51,865 bases of DNA from Flammeovirgaceae bacterium (GCA_016709845.1 JADJMA010000033.1:1-51865), one strand, 5' to 3'; shown: positions 40,929 through 49,466, counted from the stretch's first letter. Notes: a model not told the origin generated them from the sequence alone. A program made the numbers and translations.

Positions 40929-41535
40929 AGCTAGTGGATGCTTTTGTAAAATCTATTTCTGGAACTTCATCTAACTCCTTGCGATTAAATCGCAAAGCCT
41001 GGGCCAACACCCAAACCAAATTCGGCCAGATTAATTTGTAGCCAGTTGGCCGTTCTCGCTTCATCTTTATTGAATACAAGCAATAAATCGTTGCTGCTGC
41101 CCATGCCGAAGGTGCGGTTGTAAACATAGTCGGCCAAAGCAATTGTATCTCTCGCATCGGTAGTCATGTTAACATAGGTCCCCATTCGAAAGGAGATGGT
41201 TTGCAGTAGTTCACTGAATTGTGCCTGCGGCATGGTACTAGCCTGAATTGCCTCGCGTTGGTTTTTACTTAAACTCAAAACAAAGTAATAATACTTGCTA
41301 TACTTAATCCGCAAGGATGAAATACGAGCAGTGTCTGTTCCGTTGGTTAGCTCTTGGACAACCAGCAAGTCGGTGGGTCTGTAGGTGATACGAACATTAA
41401 TGTCATTAATGGTTTCCTCCTGTATCAGATTATTGTCTGGCTCTAATACAAATTGCTTCAACTCCTCTTCCGTTAATGTGGGAGGCGAACAAGAGATTAT
41501 GCTATACGTTAAAAAAACAAGTAACACCTTTTCAT
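40915..41535 (-). CDS. lipoprotein in the RHS operon (two frameshifts)
   Basis: From the ATG at 41535, adding one A to the AAAA run gives MKKVLLVFLTYSIISCSPP, a lipoprotein signal with lipidated Cys at position 16. About 205 residues follow. A region such as VTYRP-like NDINVRITYRPTDLLVVQEL and LALADY-type segments do not match a family I know. A second slip near 40,990 links LAEFGLGVGPG to RFNRKELDEVPEIDFTKAST and the stop at 40915. The start overlaps the Skp-like stop (ATGA) and the stop overlaps the SpvB-like start, so the three are co-translated. Confidence 0.7.
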
Positions 41536-42083
41536 AGGCTAGCGGCCTTCGTACTTTTATTTAAACCTTCCAGAATTTCATCTGTGATATCAATGCCCTC
41601 TTTGGCGTAGGCAATGTTTCCATAGTCGGTGGCTGCAAGAATGATCCGAAGGCCTTTTCTTTTACCATAGTCTTTAATAAAGAGATTAACTTCGTCTAAC
41701 ACTTGTTTGGTCATTTGATTATCTTCCTGAGTTGCTTTTTCATTTGTAGCCTTTTGATAGTCGGCCACTTGTTGTTGCTTGGTTTGCAGGAGTTGTCTGC
41801 TTAAGTCTCGTTCTTTGGCTGTCATGCCCGCACTCTCTTTTTCAAACTTCTTTATATCGTTTTGAATCTCGTTGATTAAGGTATCCACATTGGCTCGCCA
41901 CACAACTGCCTTTTGCTGGAAGGCAGAACGAGCATCAGTCATTCCCTTATAACCATTCAGTAGCCGGGCTGAGTCAACGTAAACGAGGTCATTACTTTGG
42001 AAAAAATGTTGAAAAAGAAGAAAAGAATTTGAAAGGATTAGGATCGTAAATAGAAAGCCTTGTAGAGTTAACCTCATAGACAT
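41532..42083 (-). CDS. Skp/OmpH-family periplasmic chaperone
   Basis: 183 residues, intact. A hydrophobic N-terminal anchor or signal (LTLQGFLFTILILSNSFLLF) is followed by VYVDSARLLNGYKGMTDARS, the strand and helix that open OmpH/Skp proteins. A long coiled coil follows (~residues 60-130, LSRQLLQTKQQQVADYQKAT), and then the closing strand GLRIILAATDYGNIAYAKEG and DITDEILEGLNK. Skp grips unfolded outer-membrane and secreted proteins in the periplasm. Here it is the first gene of the RHS operon, so it probably serves the giant proteins encoded behind it. Confidence 0.85.
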   Translation of the reverse strand: MSMRLTLQGFLFTILILSNSFLLFQHFFQSNDLVYVDSARLLNGYKGMTDARSAFQQKAVVWRANVDTLINEIQNDIKKFEKESAGMTAKERDLSRQLLQTKQQQVADYQKATNEKATQEDNQMTKQVLDEVNLFIKDYGKRKGLRIILAATDYGNIAYAKEGIDITDEILEGLNKSTKAASL

Positions 42084-42590
42084 AGCAATTGAAAAGTTGA
42101 GGAATACTTACAGATATGCTTTAAACTAATTGCAATGATGAATGAATAAATCAGTTTCCCAATTGCATTTCCATCCGGAAAGAAGCAAAGTTTTTTCATG
42201 AAAGGGTTGTAGGTCTAGGTTAGAAATCTGAAGTTATAGTGGTAACCACCGATTTTAATGAAATGTAGAAATTAGCTTCGAAACTATTTTAGCGATCTTA
42301 TCCGAAATCATACGAACACTTCGATCCCCCATAGGTGGGGGATGGATTGCGAATTTTGCGTGAATTCGAATTACCTGGGTAAAGATTTTGACAAAACCTC
42401 TAAGAATATTACATGGACCAAACTTCAGACCAGAGCCTTGGGTTCAGAACGCGCCACCTATTAAAGGCGAAGGAGACTCTCTGGGAATTCCAAATGAAGG
42501 TCCGAACAATATTGAATTTTCATAATCAAATTCAAGTAACTTAGCCAGAGTTCTTAGTGTTTAAATAAACCAGATCTAACTGACCCTATT
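42084..42590. other. intergenic region between the RHS operon and the orphan antitoxin
   Basis: 507 bp with no convincing gene; a 43-codon plus-strand frame from 42412 (MDQTSDQSLGF...) has no supporting features. It must hold the promoters of the divergent RHS operon and of the antitoxin. A perfect 8-bp hairpin ATCCCCCA-tagg-TGGGGGAT lies at 42324-42343. No T-run follows it on either strand, so it is not a standard terminator. Confidence 0.5.
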
Positions 42591-42992
42591 GTGAATATTT
42601 TGAAGGATATAAAAGAACACACCTCTATTGAACTGAGCGATCTGGTTGAGCAAGGATTGCCCTTTACCCTATATCTAAACTTTCAACGTCAATCTTGTTT
42701 TACCCAAAATGAAATGGCCCGTTGCTTAAGTGTAAGCATGCGCTACCTCCAAAATAAAACCAAATCTGATACGCTTAACAAACCAGCTTCCGAAAGGCTA
42801 ATTATACTTTCCAGGATTTGGGATGCAGGCCTCGCTACATTTGATGGAAACAAAGGAATGTTGAACCAATGGCTTCGCAGGCCATTAATATCTTTGCATA
42901 GTAGGGCTCCCCTACAACTAATGACCAATGTCATTGGTATGGAAGAAGTCAAGCAATTGATAGGCAGAATTCAACATGGCGTTTATTCATGA
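42591..42992 (+). CDS. Xre/MbcA/ParS-type antitoxin (DUF2384), no toxin partner visible
   Basis: 133 residues from a GTG start. The N-terminal half is an Xre-like HTH (CFTQNEMARCLSVSMRYLQN). The C-terminal part is the MbcA/ParS toxin-binding domain: ASERLIILSRIWDAGLATFD, LNQWLRRPLISLHSRAPLQL and the ending EEVKQLIGRIQHGVYS. Such antitoxins normally overlap a RES-domain toxin that degrades NAD+. Here an overlapping ATG (42992) opens only MAYQYRRLFLP before a stop, and no RES domain follows. It is the last gene before the right end of the element. Confidence 0.85.
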   Translation: MNILKDIKEHTSIELSDLVEQGLPFTLYLNFQRQSCFTQNEMARCLSVSMRYLQNKTKSDTLNKPASERLIILSRIWDAGLATFDGNKGMLNQWLRRPLISLHSRAPLQLMTNVIGMEEVKQLIGRIQHGVYS

Positions 42993-43290
42993 TGGCGTAT
43001 CAATACAGAAGGCTCTTTTTACCATAAAAAGCCATCCCGTTTATTCGGGATAGAAATCGGGATTTTAACTGAAAGCAGAATTTTAAAAATCGGGATAATT
43101 TCAGCGCAAAATTTAGAAATTAGAGCGCACTCTGAAAACTGGTAGACACATTTTAAATTCTTAGAACTGTTGAAAAGCACGCAAAAACACATTCCTAATT
43201 ATCCACTAAATTCAAAAAGAATATGAAGCAAAAGTGGTGTAGCGATAATTAAAACTCAATATTCGAAGAAGTGATTACTTAAAGGTTTTA
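42993..43290. other. non-coding right-end region of the element
   Basis: About 300 bp with no gene. It contains a hairpin ATCCCG-tttatt-CGGGAT (43034-43051) followed by two more CGGGAT blocks (43058 and about 43089), probably a terminator for the antitoxin. It also holds the inner transposase-site-like repeat at 43186-43206. Confidence 0.55.
43186..43206 (-). repeat. inner transposase-site-like repeat, right end
   Basis: On the minus strand it reads GTGGATAATTAGGAATGTG plus TT. It matches the inner left-end repeat (1490-1510) at 17 of 21 positions, and its TTAGGAATGT part resembles TTAAGAATGT in the right terminal repeat. Its outer edge is 109 bp from the right terminus. Confidence 0.65.
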
Positions 43291-43315
43291 GATACATTCT
43301 TAACTGACACAACCA
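43291..43315 (-). repeat. right terminal inverted repeat
   Basis: Read inward on the minus strand it starts TGGTTGTGTCAGTTAA, matching the left terminus at 18 of 25 positions. The terminal CA sits directly against TTCC of the nrdB target. Confidence 0.75.
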
Positions 43316-43319
43316 TTCC
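43314..43319. repeat. target-site duplication, right copy (CATTCC)
   Basis: Identical to 1457-1462. Immediately after it nrdB continues in frame with gaagtatactcg (Glu-Val-Tyr-Ser). Confidence 0.75.
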
Positions 43320-43971
43320 GAAGTATACTCGCTCCTTATTGATACTTATGTGAAAGATACTAAAGAAAAAGACAAACTCTTCCATGCTATCGATACAATT
43401 GAATGCGTAAAGAAAAAGGCGGAGTGGGCGCTACGCTGGATAAATCAAGGAAGCTTTCAGGAACGACTTATCGCTTTCGCTGCCGTAGAGGGTATCTTTT
43501 TTTCTGGTTCCTTTTGCTCTTTGTTTTGGTTGAAAAAGAGGCTTGATGCCGGGATTAACTTTTTCAAACGAATTAATATCCCGCGATGAGGGATTACACT
43601 GCGACTTCGCCTGCCATCTTTATACGAATCACCTGGTAAATAAACTTCCTGCTGAACAAGTAAAGAAAATAATTCAGGATGCGGTTACTATTGAAAAGGA
43701 ATTTGTTAGTGATGCTCTCCCTGTTAATTTAATTGGTATGAACGCAAAACAAATGTGTCTCTACATTGAATTTGTTGCAGATCGATTACTTCTTGAATTA
43801 ATCGGAGAAAAAATATACGGAGCTGTAAATCCATTTGATTTTATGGATATGATTTCCCTTCGGGGTAAAACGAACTTCTTTGAAAAAAGGGTAGCTGAAT
43901 ATCAAAAGGCCGGTGTCATGGATGTGAACTCCAGAGAGCGCGATCGGTTTAGTACCGAAGAGGATTTCTGA
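43320..43971 (+). pseudogene. nrdB: ribonucleotide reductase class I beta subunit, 3' part separated by the element
   Basis: About 217 codons that continue the fragment at 1303-1462: EVYSLLIDTYVKD, then CVKKKAEWALRWI, AAVEGIFFSGSFCSLFWLKK, and, after one A missing near 43530, LMPGLTFSNELISRDEGLHC. The Tyr of EVYS corresponds to the radical tyrosine (Y122 in E. coli numbering). E of AAVEG and E/H of DEGLH correspond to the remaining iron ligands. The C-terminal tail FSTEEDF is the usual large-subunit-binding end. The piece has no start codon of its own and would be inactive. No nrdA follows; the next gene is a lipoprotein. Confidence 0.92.
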
Positions 43972-43990
43972 TTTCTTAAATAATACTATA

Positions 43991-44287
43991 ATGAAAACAT
44001 CCTCAATCTTATTTTGTCTTATTACTATGCTCTACTTATCCTCTTGTGTTGATTTAGGGAGCGTAACCTTTAATGAAGAAGAGGCTAACTGGCTGAAGGC
44101 TCATAATAAATGGGATGAGGCCTTAGCGTGTTCGGATCCTAAAAAGCTTCAGATTAAGGAAATTTTGAAAGCTGAAATTTCCCTATCCCATGAATTAGAT
44201 TCCTTGGTTCGTAGTATTGAAAGAAATTATCCTGAGGCTGGTATTGGGTTTAGCACCACTATTAAAGCATCTTCTGATAGAAATTAA
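43991..44287 (+). CDS. small lipoprotein
   Basis: 98 residues, intact. Lipoprotein signal MKTSSILFCLITMLYLSSCV with Cys at 19. The mature part is helical and acidic (EEEANWLKAHNKWDEALACS, EISLSHELDSLVRSIERNYP). No family is recognised. It starts 19 bp after the nrdB stop. Confidence 0.7.
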   Translation: MKTSSILFCLITMLYLSSCVDLGSVTFNEEEANWLKAHNKWDEALACSDPKKLQIKEILKAEISLSHELDSLVRSIERNYPEAGIGFSTTIKASSDRN

Positions 44288-44409
44288 CCAAATATCTATT
44301 GAGTTAAATGTATCTACTTGATGGTGGGAAATAAATAAGGGGTTGGGGTAACCTTTCTAAGGGGCTTTCTGGTTTCTCCTTTTGGTTTGTATGGCTCATC
44401 CTTATTACC

Positions 44410-45012
44410 ATGCTTTATCCAGTGCCCGAACTTTTGGAGGAGTGTTTACGGAATATTCTGCAATTCATAATTGGTGCGATTCTACTAAATCTTTGGTGGC
44501 TAATTTCAAACACCGGGCAATTCGCCACCATAAGGAAGCTAATCACTTTGCTGGAAGCGGAATTTAAAACGAATACCTTACAATTATCGGACGGTACTGA
44601 GATTCCTTTCAAACTAATTTTTGAACAACATATCCAAGAGGATTGTGAAAATGTGGTCAGTTTAATGCATTGGCTTGTAAATTACTCATACCCAAAACTT
44701 AAAAGCGGATCTGCCTGCAGGCTTGAAAAAAAATGGGGTGGCTGCGCCACGGACTACGATCCGATAATTGCTTTGTTTGAATTTCATCATCCTTTACAAC
44801 TTCATCACAGTCATGGCATCTTTCAAATTGAGAGTATTCTAGGCATGACGCTTACAAATTCAACAGGACGGGTCGTGCCGGTGAGAATTCTCTGTGAAGA
44901 ATACCTGCGCGCGAGGTATCAACAAATTCCTACACCTGAAATGTGGCTTAAAGGAATTCGTTATCAACCCTGGATGTTGCGAACTGCTAAAATTGAAAAC
45001 AATTATCTATAA
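44410..45012 (+). CDS. hypothetical protein, 200 aa
   Basis: 200 residues, intact. An N-terminal hydrophobic helix (residues ~12-36, LRNILQFIIGAILLNLWWLI) may be a membrane anchor. The rest is soluble, with a His-rich segment (FEFHHPLQLHHSHGIFQIES). Not recognised. It is followed 9 bp later by another unknown gene, so the two likely form an operon leading to the MoxR/VWA genes. Confidence 0.6.
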   Translation: MLYPVPELLEECLRNILQFIIGAILLNLWWLISNTGQFATIRKLITLLEAEFKTNTLQLSDGTEIPFKLIFEQHIQEDCENVVSLMHWLVNYSYPKLKSGSACRLEKKWGGCATDYDPIIALFEFHHPLQLHHSHGIFQIESILGMTLTNSTGRVVPVRILCEEYLRARYQQIPTPEMWLKGIRYQPWMLRTAKIENNYL

Positions 45013-45021
45013 ATATCTCTT

Positions 45022-45735
45022 ATGACTACTGATGAACAACTAAAGCACGTTGATGCAATTCTATTTTCATTACCTCTTTTTGGTGTCACCGCTATATGTT
45101 ATGAGGCAAATGATATGGGGGATGTGTTCTATTACACAGGGTGCGAAATCGCGCATGGGCATGAGGTTGTAGTTGACCTCCCTGATAATATTATGAGCGC
45201 TGCGGAGGCTATCGCTGGAGAGGTTTCAAAGAACATTGATAACTACTTTTCAGACATAACGGATGATGGGTCGATGGTTTATTTGAAAATATCTACCACA
45301 CCTCAGTATAACCTCCTACTCACGCTATCCACCTCTGTTTCCGAGTCTGGTGATGGTAGTTGTTTTGAAGGTGAACTCAATGAAGAATTAGGAGAACAAT
45401 TAACCTTAACAGGGTCAACGAAATTTAGTATGTCCTATGATGGGTCGGGGGATAGTGGCGGGATGACTCAATGTGAATTTTACAAGGGTGATAAAGAATT
45501 CAGGCCAAAGTTGGATACTCAAGAACTTACTTTCAAGCTTGAAGATGTGGTATACCTACTCGGTGAGGCTAATTTTAACGATAATGGCTCAAGTGGCGAG
45601 GCAGTCTTTACGCTAAAGGAAGATGGAAGGTGGTTGATTGATGGTAATAACTCCTATTATGAGGATATTACTAAAGAAGATACTTATGTGCTTTACTCCT
45701 CACAAAGCGCCAGTGATACTCTAAAGGTGGCTTAA
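45022..45735 (+). CDS. hypothetical protein, 237 aa
   Basis: 237 residues, intact and strongly acidic, with two beta-rich halves (YLKISTTPQYNLLLTLSTSV; EDVVYLLGEANFNDNGSSGE). No signal peptide, membrane segment or known motif is seen. It lies 211 bp upstream of the MoxR ATPase in the same direction. Confidence 0.6.
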   Translation: MTTDEQLKHVDAILFSLPLFGVTAICYEANDMGDVFYYTGCEIAHGHEVVVDLPDNIMSAAEAIAGEVSKNIDNYFSDITDDGSMVYLKISTTPQYNLLLTLSTSVSESGDGSCFEGELNEELGEQLTLTGSTKFSMSYDGSGDSGGMTQCEFYKGDKEFRPKLDTQELTFKLEDVVYLLGEANFNDNGSSGEAVFTLKEDGRWLIDGNNSYYEDITKEDTYVLYSSQSASDTLKVA

Positions 45736-45946
45736 CACTATTTGCCACTACACTATAAACATAACTGGGAGGTGCTTATAGGTTTCGCCCTATACTATTA
45801 ATCGGAAGCGCGGCTCATGGTGACCAAAATTCAACGGCCTTCTTTGTTATGTTTTTCAAACATATTGCTTGATTCCAGGCTCTTAGTTTTTGAGGTGGTT
45901 GGGGTGTGTTAAATATTTAATATTCATCTCTTTGATTTATTGTGCT

Positions 45947-46928
45947 ATGAGACCAACACAACTTATTGAATTTCTCCAATATGCCCTTCCTTTAAAAGAG
46001 AATGTGCTGTTGGTCGGGCCTCCAGGCGTGGGTAAAACCGATATTGTAAAACAGGCGGTTGCAAAAATTGGGTATGATTTAATTATAACTCATCCGGTTA
46101 TCAGTGAACCAACGGATTATAAGGGTTTGCCCTTTCCAATGGGTGACGAGGCGGTGTTCCTTCCTTACGGCCAATTAAAAAACTTATTTCTGCCCAGACA
46201 CCAACTATTGTTTTATGCGATGACCTGGGCACCGCCACCCAAGCAGTTCAAAGCGCATGGATGCAATTGCTCTTAGAAAGACGTATTGACGACAAAGAAA
46301 TAAGTAAACATATAACTTTTGCGGCCTGTACCAACCGGGCAACGGACCGTAGTAATGTTTCAGGAATTATTGAGCCAGTAAAAAGCCGCTTTGGGGCTAT
46401 AATTAATCTTGAGGTTGAAAGTGAGGATTGGGTTTCCTGGGCAGTAAGTGCGGGAATGCCGACAGAGCTTAAGGCCTTTATCCGATTTAAGCCTACTATG
46501 CTTCATGAATTTCAGCCCAGCCGCGAGATTGCTAATTATCCTTGTCCTCGAACAATCGCCAAAGTCGGAACGTGGATTAACAATAAAATACCTAAAGCGA
46601 TGGAGCTTGAGGTTATTGAGGGTGCTGCGGGAAAAGCGTTCGCTATCGAGTTCGGTGCGTTTCTAAATTATACAGGGATCTACCGGATCCGAAATCAATT
46701 CTTCAAAATCCAGAAAAAGCAAAAGTGTTTACCGCCCTGGATGAGCAGTATGCTATATGTGGTGCGTTGGCTTCTGTAGTGAATGAATCTACGCTAGATA
46801 AACTAATTGTTTATTTGAATAGAATCTCTCCTGAATTTTCGATTATGACTATGCGTGATGTTGTACAGCGTAAAATAATTAACACTACAAATCATCCGGC
46901 TTACATGAGCTGGGCAAAAAGAAAATAA
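45947..46928 (+). CDS. MoxR-family AAA+ ATPase (frameshifted)
   Basis: About 327 codons. Walker A is LLVGPPGVGKTDIVKQAV (about 46,007-46,060). Then GLPFPMGDEAVFLPYGQLKN; after a slip near 46,190, Walker B-like TIVLCDDLGTATQAVQSAWM; sensor 1 FAACTNRATDRSNVSGIIEP; arginine finger region VKSRFGAIINLEV. A second slip near 46,730 joins the C-terminal lid (VFTALDEQYAICGALASVV, DVVQRKIINT). MoxR ATPases act as chaperones with VWA proteins, and the next gene, 32 bp on, is one. I start at the ATG at 45947; the in-frame upstream extension looks non-native. Confidence 0.85.
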
Positions 46929-46960
46929 AGAATTGTTACTGGCAGCTTAATTAATTGTTT

Positions 46961-48105
46961 ATGAAATCCTCTGTTGATTTTGAAGTAAAGAAGGCGGTTA
47001 CCAGAATCCTTTTACAATTTCCCTTTTTTGCTGCCTTACTACTCAAACGACCCATTCTGGAAGATAGCACAATTAAAACAGCTTGTACGGATGGCAGGCA
47101 AATTTGGTATAACCCCACCTGGTTCGCTACGCTAAAAGCGCACATATCGTTGGGGTGTTGTGCCATGAGGTTCTTCATATTTCTAACGCGCACATGCACC
47201 GGATCAATGGCCGGGATGATGAACGGTGGAATCGGGCTTGTGATTTCGCTATAAACCTAATGCTGGTTGATAATAAGATAGACCTTCCAGAAGGCGCGTT
47301 GCTCGATGATAAATACCGGGATATGGGTGCGGAAAGAATTTATAATCTCTTAGCGGAAGAAGATAAAAATAATCCGCAGGGTACTACCCAAACTGGACTT
47401 TCAATCGGAGGTTTCATAAAACCCAATAGCTTACAAAACCCTGGGTTTCCGATGGGAACAATAGAGTCTGGCGGGGAGATAAAATCTATTCTCATAGAGG
47501 TAACTCAAGCGCTTCATGTGGCTAGAATGAGGGGTCGCATTCCTATAGGGATGGAGCGGGCCGCTTCTGTGACTGCCAGAAGTAACTTTAACTGGCGCGA
47601 GGTATTGGCTAATTTCTTACAGGAGCAGATAAAATCTGATTACAGTATGATTTCTCCTAATAAGCGATACTTATACAATGGATTATACCTACCCTCGATG
47701 CGGGATGAGAGACGCGGTAGATTTATTATTGCCTTTGATACCAGTGGAAGCATCGATGAAAAAACGCTAAACATCTTTCTTAATGAGGTCGTGGAAATTA
47801 TCGGGATGGCTAATGAGCCGGTAACTCTTTTACACTGCGATGCTCAGATCGCAAAGGTTGAGCTGCTTGAACCGGGTGATAAGGCTCCTGTTGTCAAACC
47901 TGCGGGTGGTGGTGGTACTGATTTTAAACCTGTTCACCAATGGATTGTGAATAATGATGTAGATGCAGCCTGTCTTATTTACTTTACAGATGGGCAATGT
48001 GATTCATTTCATAAGGAAGAAACCATTCCAACGCTTTGGGCTTGTGATGACCTGAGTTTTAATCCTCCCTTCGGGGAGGTTATTTATATTGATCATACAG
48101 AGTGA
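46961..48105 (+). CDS. VWA-domain protein with N-terminal metallopeptidase-like domain (DUF2201 type)
   Basis: About 380 codons with one slip near 47,155. The N-terminal domain contains CHEVLHISNAHMHRINGRDD (H-E-V-L-H zinc motif), followed by WNRACDFAINLMLVDNKIDL, as in the putative metallopeptidase DUF2201. The C-terminal VWA-like domain starts at GRFIIAFDTSGSIDEKTLN with an intact MIDAS D-T-S-G-S and a Thr in GGGGTDFKPV. Family members are partners of MoxR ATPases. A short UUCG-type hairpin (CCTCCC-ttcg-GGGAGG) lies inside the last codons at about 48,063-48,078. Confidence 0.85.
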
Positions 48106-48645
48106 TGAAGCAAGACTATAAACTTCTCTATTCTGAGCCGGCACAATTTAAATGTAGAAACGGGATTTTTGATATGCAGGGGCTTATCGTAAAAGTTCCA
48201 GCCGGAGATTTTACCGCAGCTAATGAAGTTCCATGCTTTAGTCTTTGGCCTGTTACCCGTAAAGGAATAGCTTCTTGTTGTATATACATTCCAATAACAC
48301 AAATTGATATCCTTGCAGAATCACTCAAGAATTTATCTAAAAAATTCTTGTGGGTACCAGAGAGAAGATGAACTAATAAATATCAGTTCTACGGATTGCT
48401 ATAATGACATTATTTTTGATTCTGCTTCACAATACTTAGGGAGGAACGGGATGGCTATATGCAGAGGTATTCGACTTCGTTATTCTCTATTTGAATCTAT
48501 TGTAATCAATCCATTTAATTCTAAACATAAAGCCTTTCCAAGTGATAGTTGTATGATGGAATTACCATCTGTATACATTTATGAATTATCTAACAACCTT
48601 AACGCTCTTAGTATAGAATACATCACTTCACGCTTGGGATGTTGA
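48102..48645 (+). CDS. hypothetical protein (one frameshift), about 180 aa
   Basis: Starts with ATGATG overlapping the VWA stop, so it is translationally coupled. Frame one reads LLYSEPAQFKCRNGIFDMQG to DILAESLKNLSKKFLW. A slip near 48,355 continues as GYQREDELINISSTDCYNDI and ends YITSRLGC. The product is beta-rich with several Cys, and no family is recognised. Coupling to the MoxR/VWA pair suggests a third component of that system. Confidence 0.55.
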
Positions 48646-48665
48646 ATTTTAACCCTTGAAATCTA

Positions 48666-49301
48666 ATGATAACTAAGCAAGCTTTAAGTTACAGCGACTA
48701 TACGCACTCTATTCCATTAGAGCGGTCTATTAGTCTTTTCTATACCCACAACACTTCTGATAAAGAATACCATGCCTCTATTCAAGGAGATGAGATTACT
48801 GGTTTTCAGGTTGTCTTTTCCTATGGGCCAAGTATGCGAGCAACAAATACCGGAGAAAAGACAAAAGGCAAAACTACTTTTGACAAGGCTTTTAAAGTAT
48901 ATTGTTCCCTGGTACTTTCTAAAATAAAAAAAGGTTATACTCCTCAAGCCAATGGATCTCCATTTAATAAAATTGATGTTCCTTTATTATTAGAATCCTT
49001 AACACACCCAGGAAAGTCAGCAAAAACAAATAAAAATATCATAGATGAGCCTTTATTCTCCAGTACTCAGGATGTCTATGATCATTTATACATCTTATGT
49101 CAACTGAGCCAGGAGTGCATTGATGTCTCTATCACACTTACCAGTAAACTTGATACATCGGAATCAGCTCTATTAAAGTATTTAAATATAATTTTTACCA
49201 TTTTTTATTTTATTGAAAATAATTATTGCTCGTTTGAGTCTGCTTATCAGGGGGGATATTTTTTTAAACCTATTAATACCTATTCCACGAAGAGTAATTA
49301 A
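48666..49301 (+). CDS. WGR-domain protein
   Basis: 211 residues, intact. The N-terminal ~85 residues form a WGR-type domain: DKEYHASIQGDEITGFQVVF, then YGPSMRATNTGEKTKGKTTF and the closing helix KVYCSLVLSKIKKGYTPQ. The central W-G-R is replaced by Y-G-P. WGR domains bind nucleic acids, for example at DNA ends in PARPs. The C-terminal part (PLLLESLTHPGKSAKTNKNI onward) is helical and unknown. It follows the MoxR/VWA operon by 20 bp. Confidence 0.75.
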   Translation: MITKQALSYSDYTHSIPLERSISLFYTHNTSDKEYHASIQGDEITGFQVVFSYGPSMRATNTGEKTKGKTTFDKAFKVYCSLVLSKIKKGYTPQANGSPFNKIDVPLLLESLTHPGKSAKTNKNIIDEPLFSSTQDVYDHLYILCQLSQECIDVSITLTSKLDTSESALLKYLNIIFTIFYFIENNYCSFESAYQGGYFFKPINTYSTKSN

Positions 49302-49466
49302 TTCTGGCTGAGAGAGTTTTAATAAATCGGATACTGAATTAATCCCAGCCTGCCGTAGTGTATTTAAGAGCTGTTTATTTTCAATATTTTGGATAGCTCA
49401 CAGAGTTGGTCCGTGTATAAGTAATTCTTCAACAATTAATTCAATGAATAACTCTTTTCTTACCAT
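49247..49466 (-). CDS. possible small helix-hairpin-helix protein (frameshifted)
   Basis: ATG at 49466 overlaps the stop of the Mrr-like gene. It reads VRKELFIELIVEELLIHGPT and, after one or two slips near 49,395, ENKQLLNTLRQAGINSVSDL, LLKLSQPELITLRGIGLKK. The L-R-x-x-G-I-x-S-V-x-D-L-L...G-I-G pattern resembles the helix-hairpin-helix of RNA polymerase alpha C-terminal domains. It would overlap the end of the WGR gene on the other strand. Tentative. Confidence 0.4.

Larger units (their letters stand above)
1463..43315. mobile_element. 41.85-kb TnsB/TnsC-type transposon inserted in nrdB
   Basis: The boundaries are set by three independent observations. First, the two nrdB halves on the same strand join in frame when this segment is removed. 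Second, CATTCC is repeated at both junctions. Third, the termini are 25-bp imperfect inverted repeats (18 of 25 identical), and a second, better matched repeat lies just inside each end. The segment encodes its own DDE transposase and AAA+ ATPase (18217-20159 and 17255-18184). Cargo comprises a type I restriction operon with extra genes, HTH and recombinase genes, T9SS and surface proteins, a toxin-antitoxin pair and an RHS toxin operon. No tnsA or tniQ was recognised. That the central tnsBC genes move the whole element is inferred; a nested smaller element is an alternative. Confidence 0.82.

Noticed and set aside
1303..43971. nrdB interruption considered as an intron or intein
   Set aside because: The insert is far too long, carries many genes on both strands, ends in inverted repeats with a target duplication, and lacks intein splice residues or intron core structures.
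48063..48078. CCTCCC-ttcg-GGGAGG hairpin considered as a terminator
   Set aside because: It lies inside the VWA coding sequence, encodes conserved-looking residues (NPPFGEVIY) and the next gene is translationally coupled, so termination there is unlikely.
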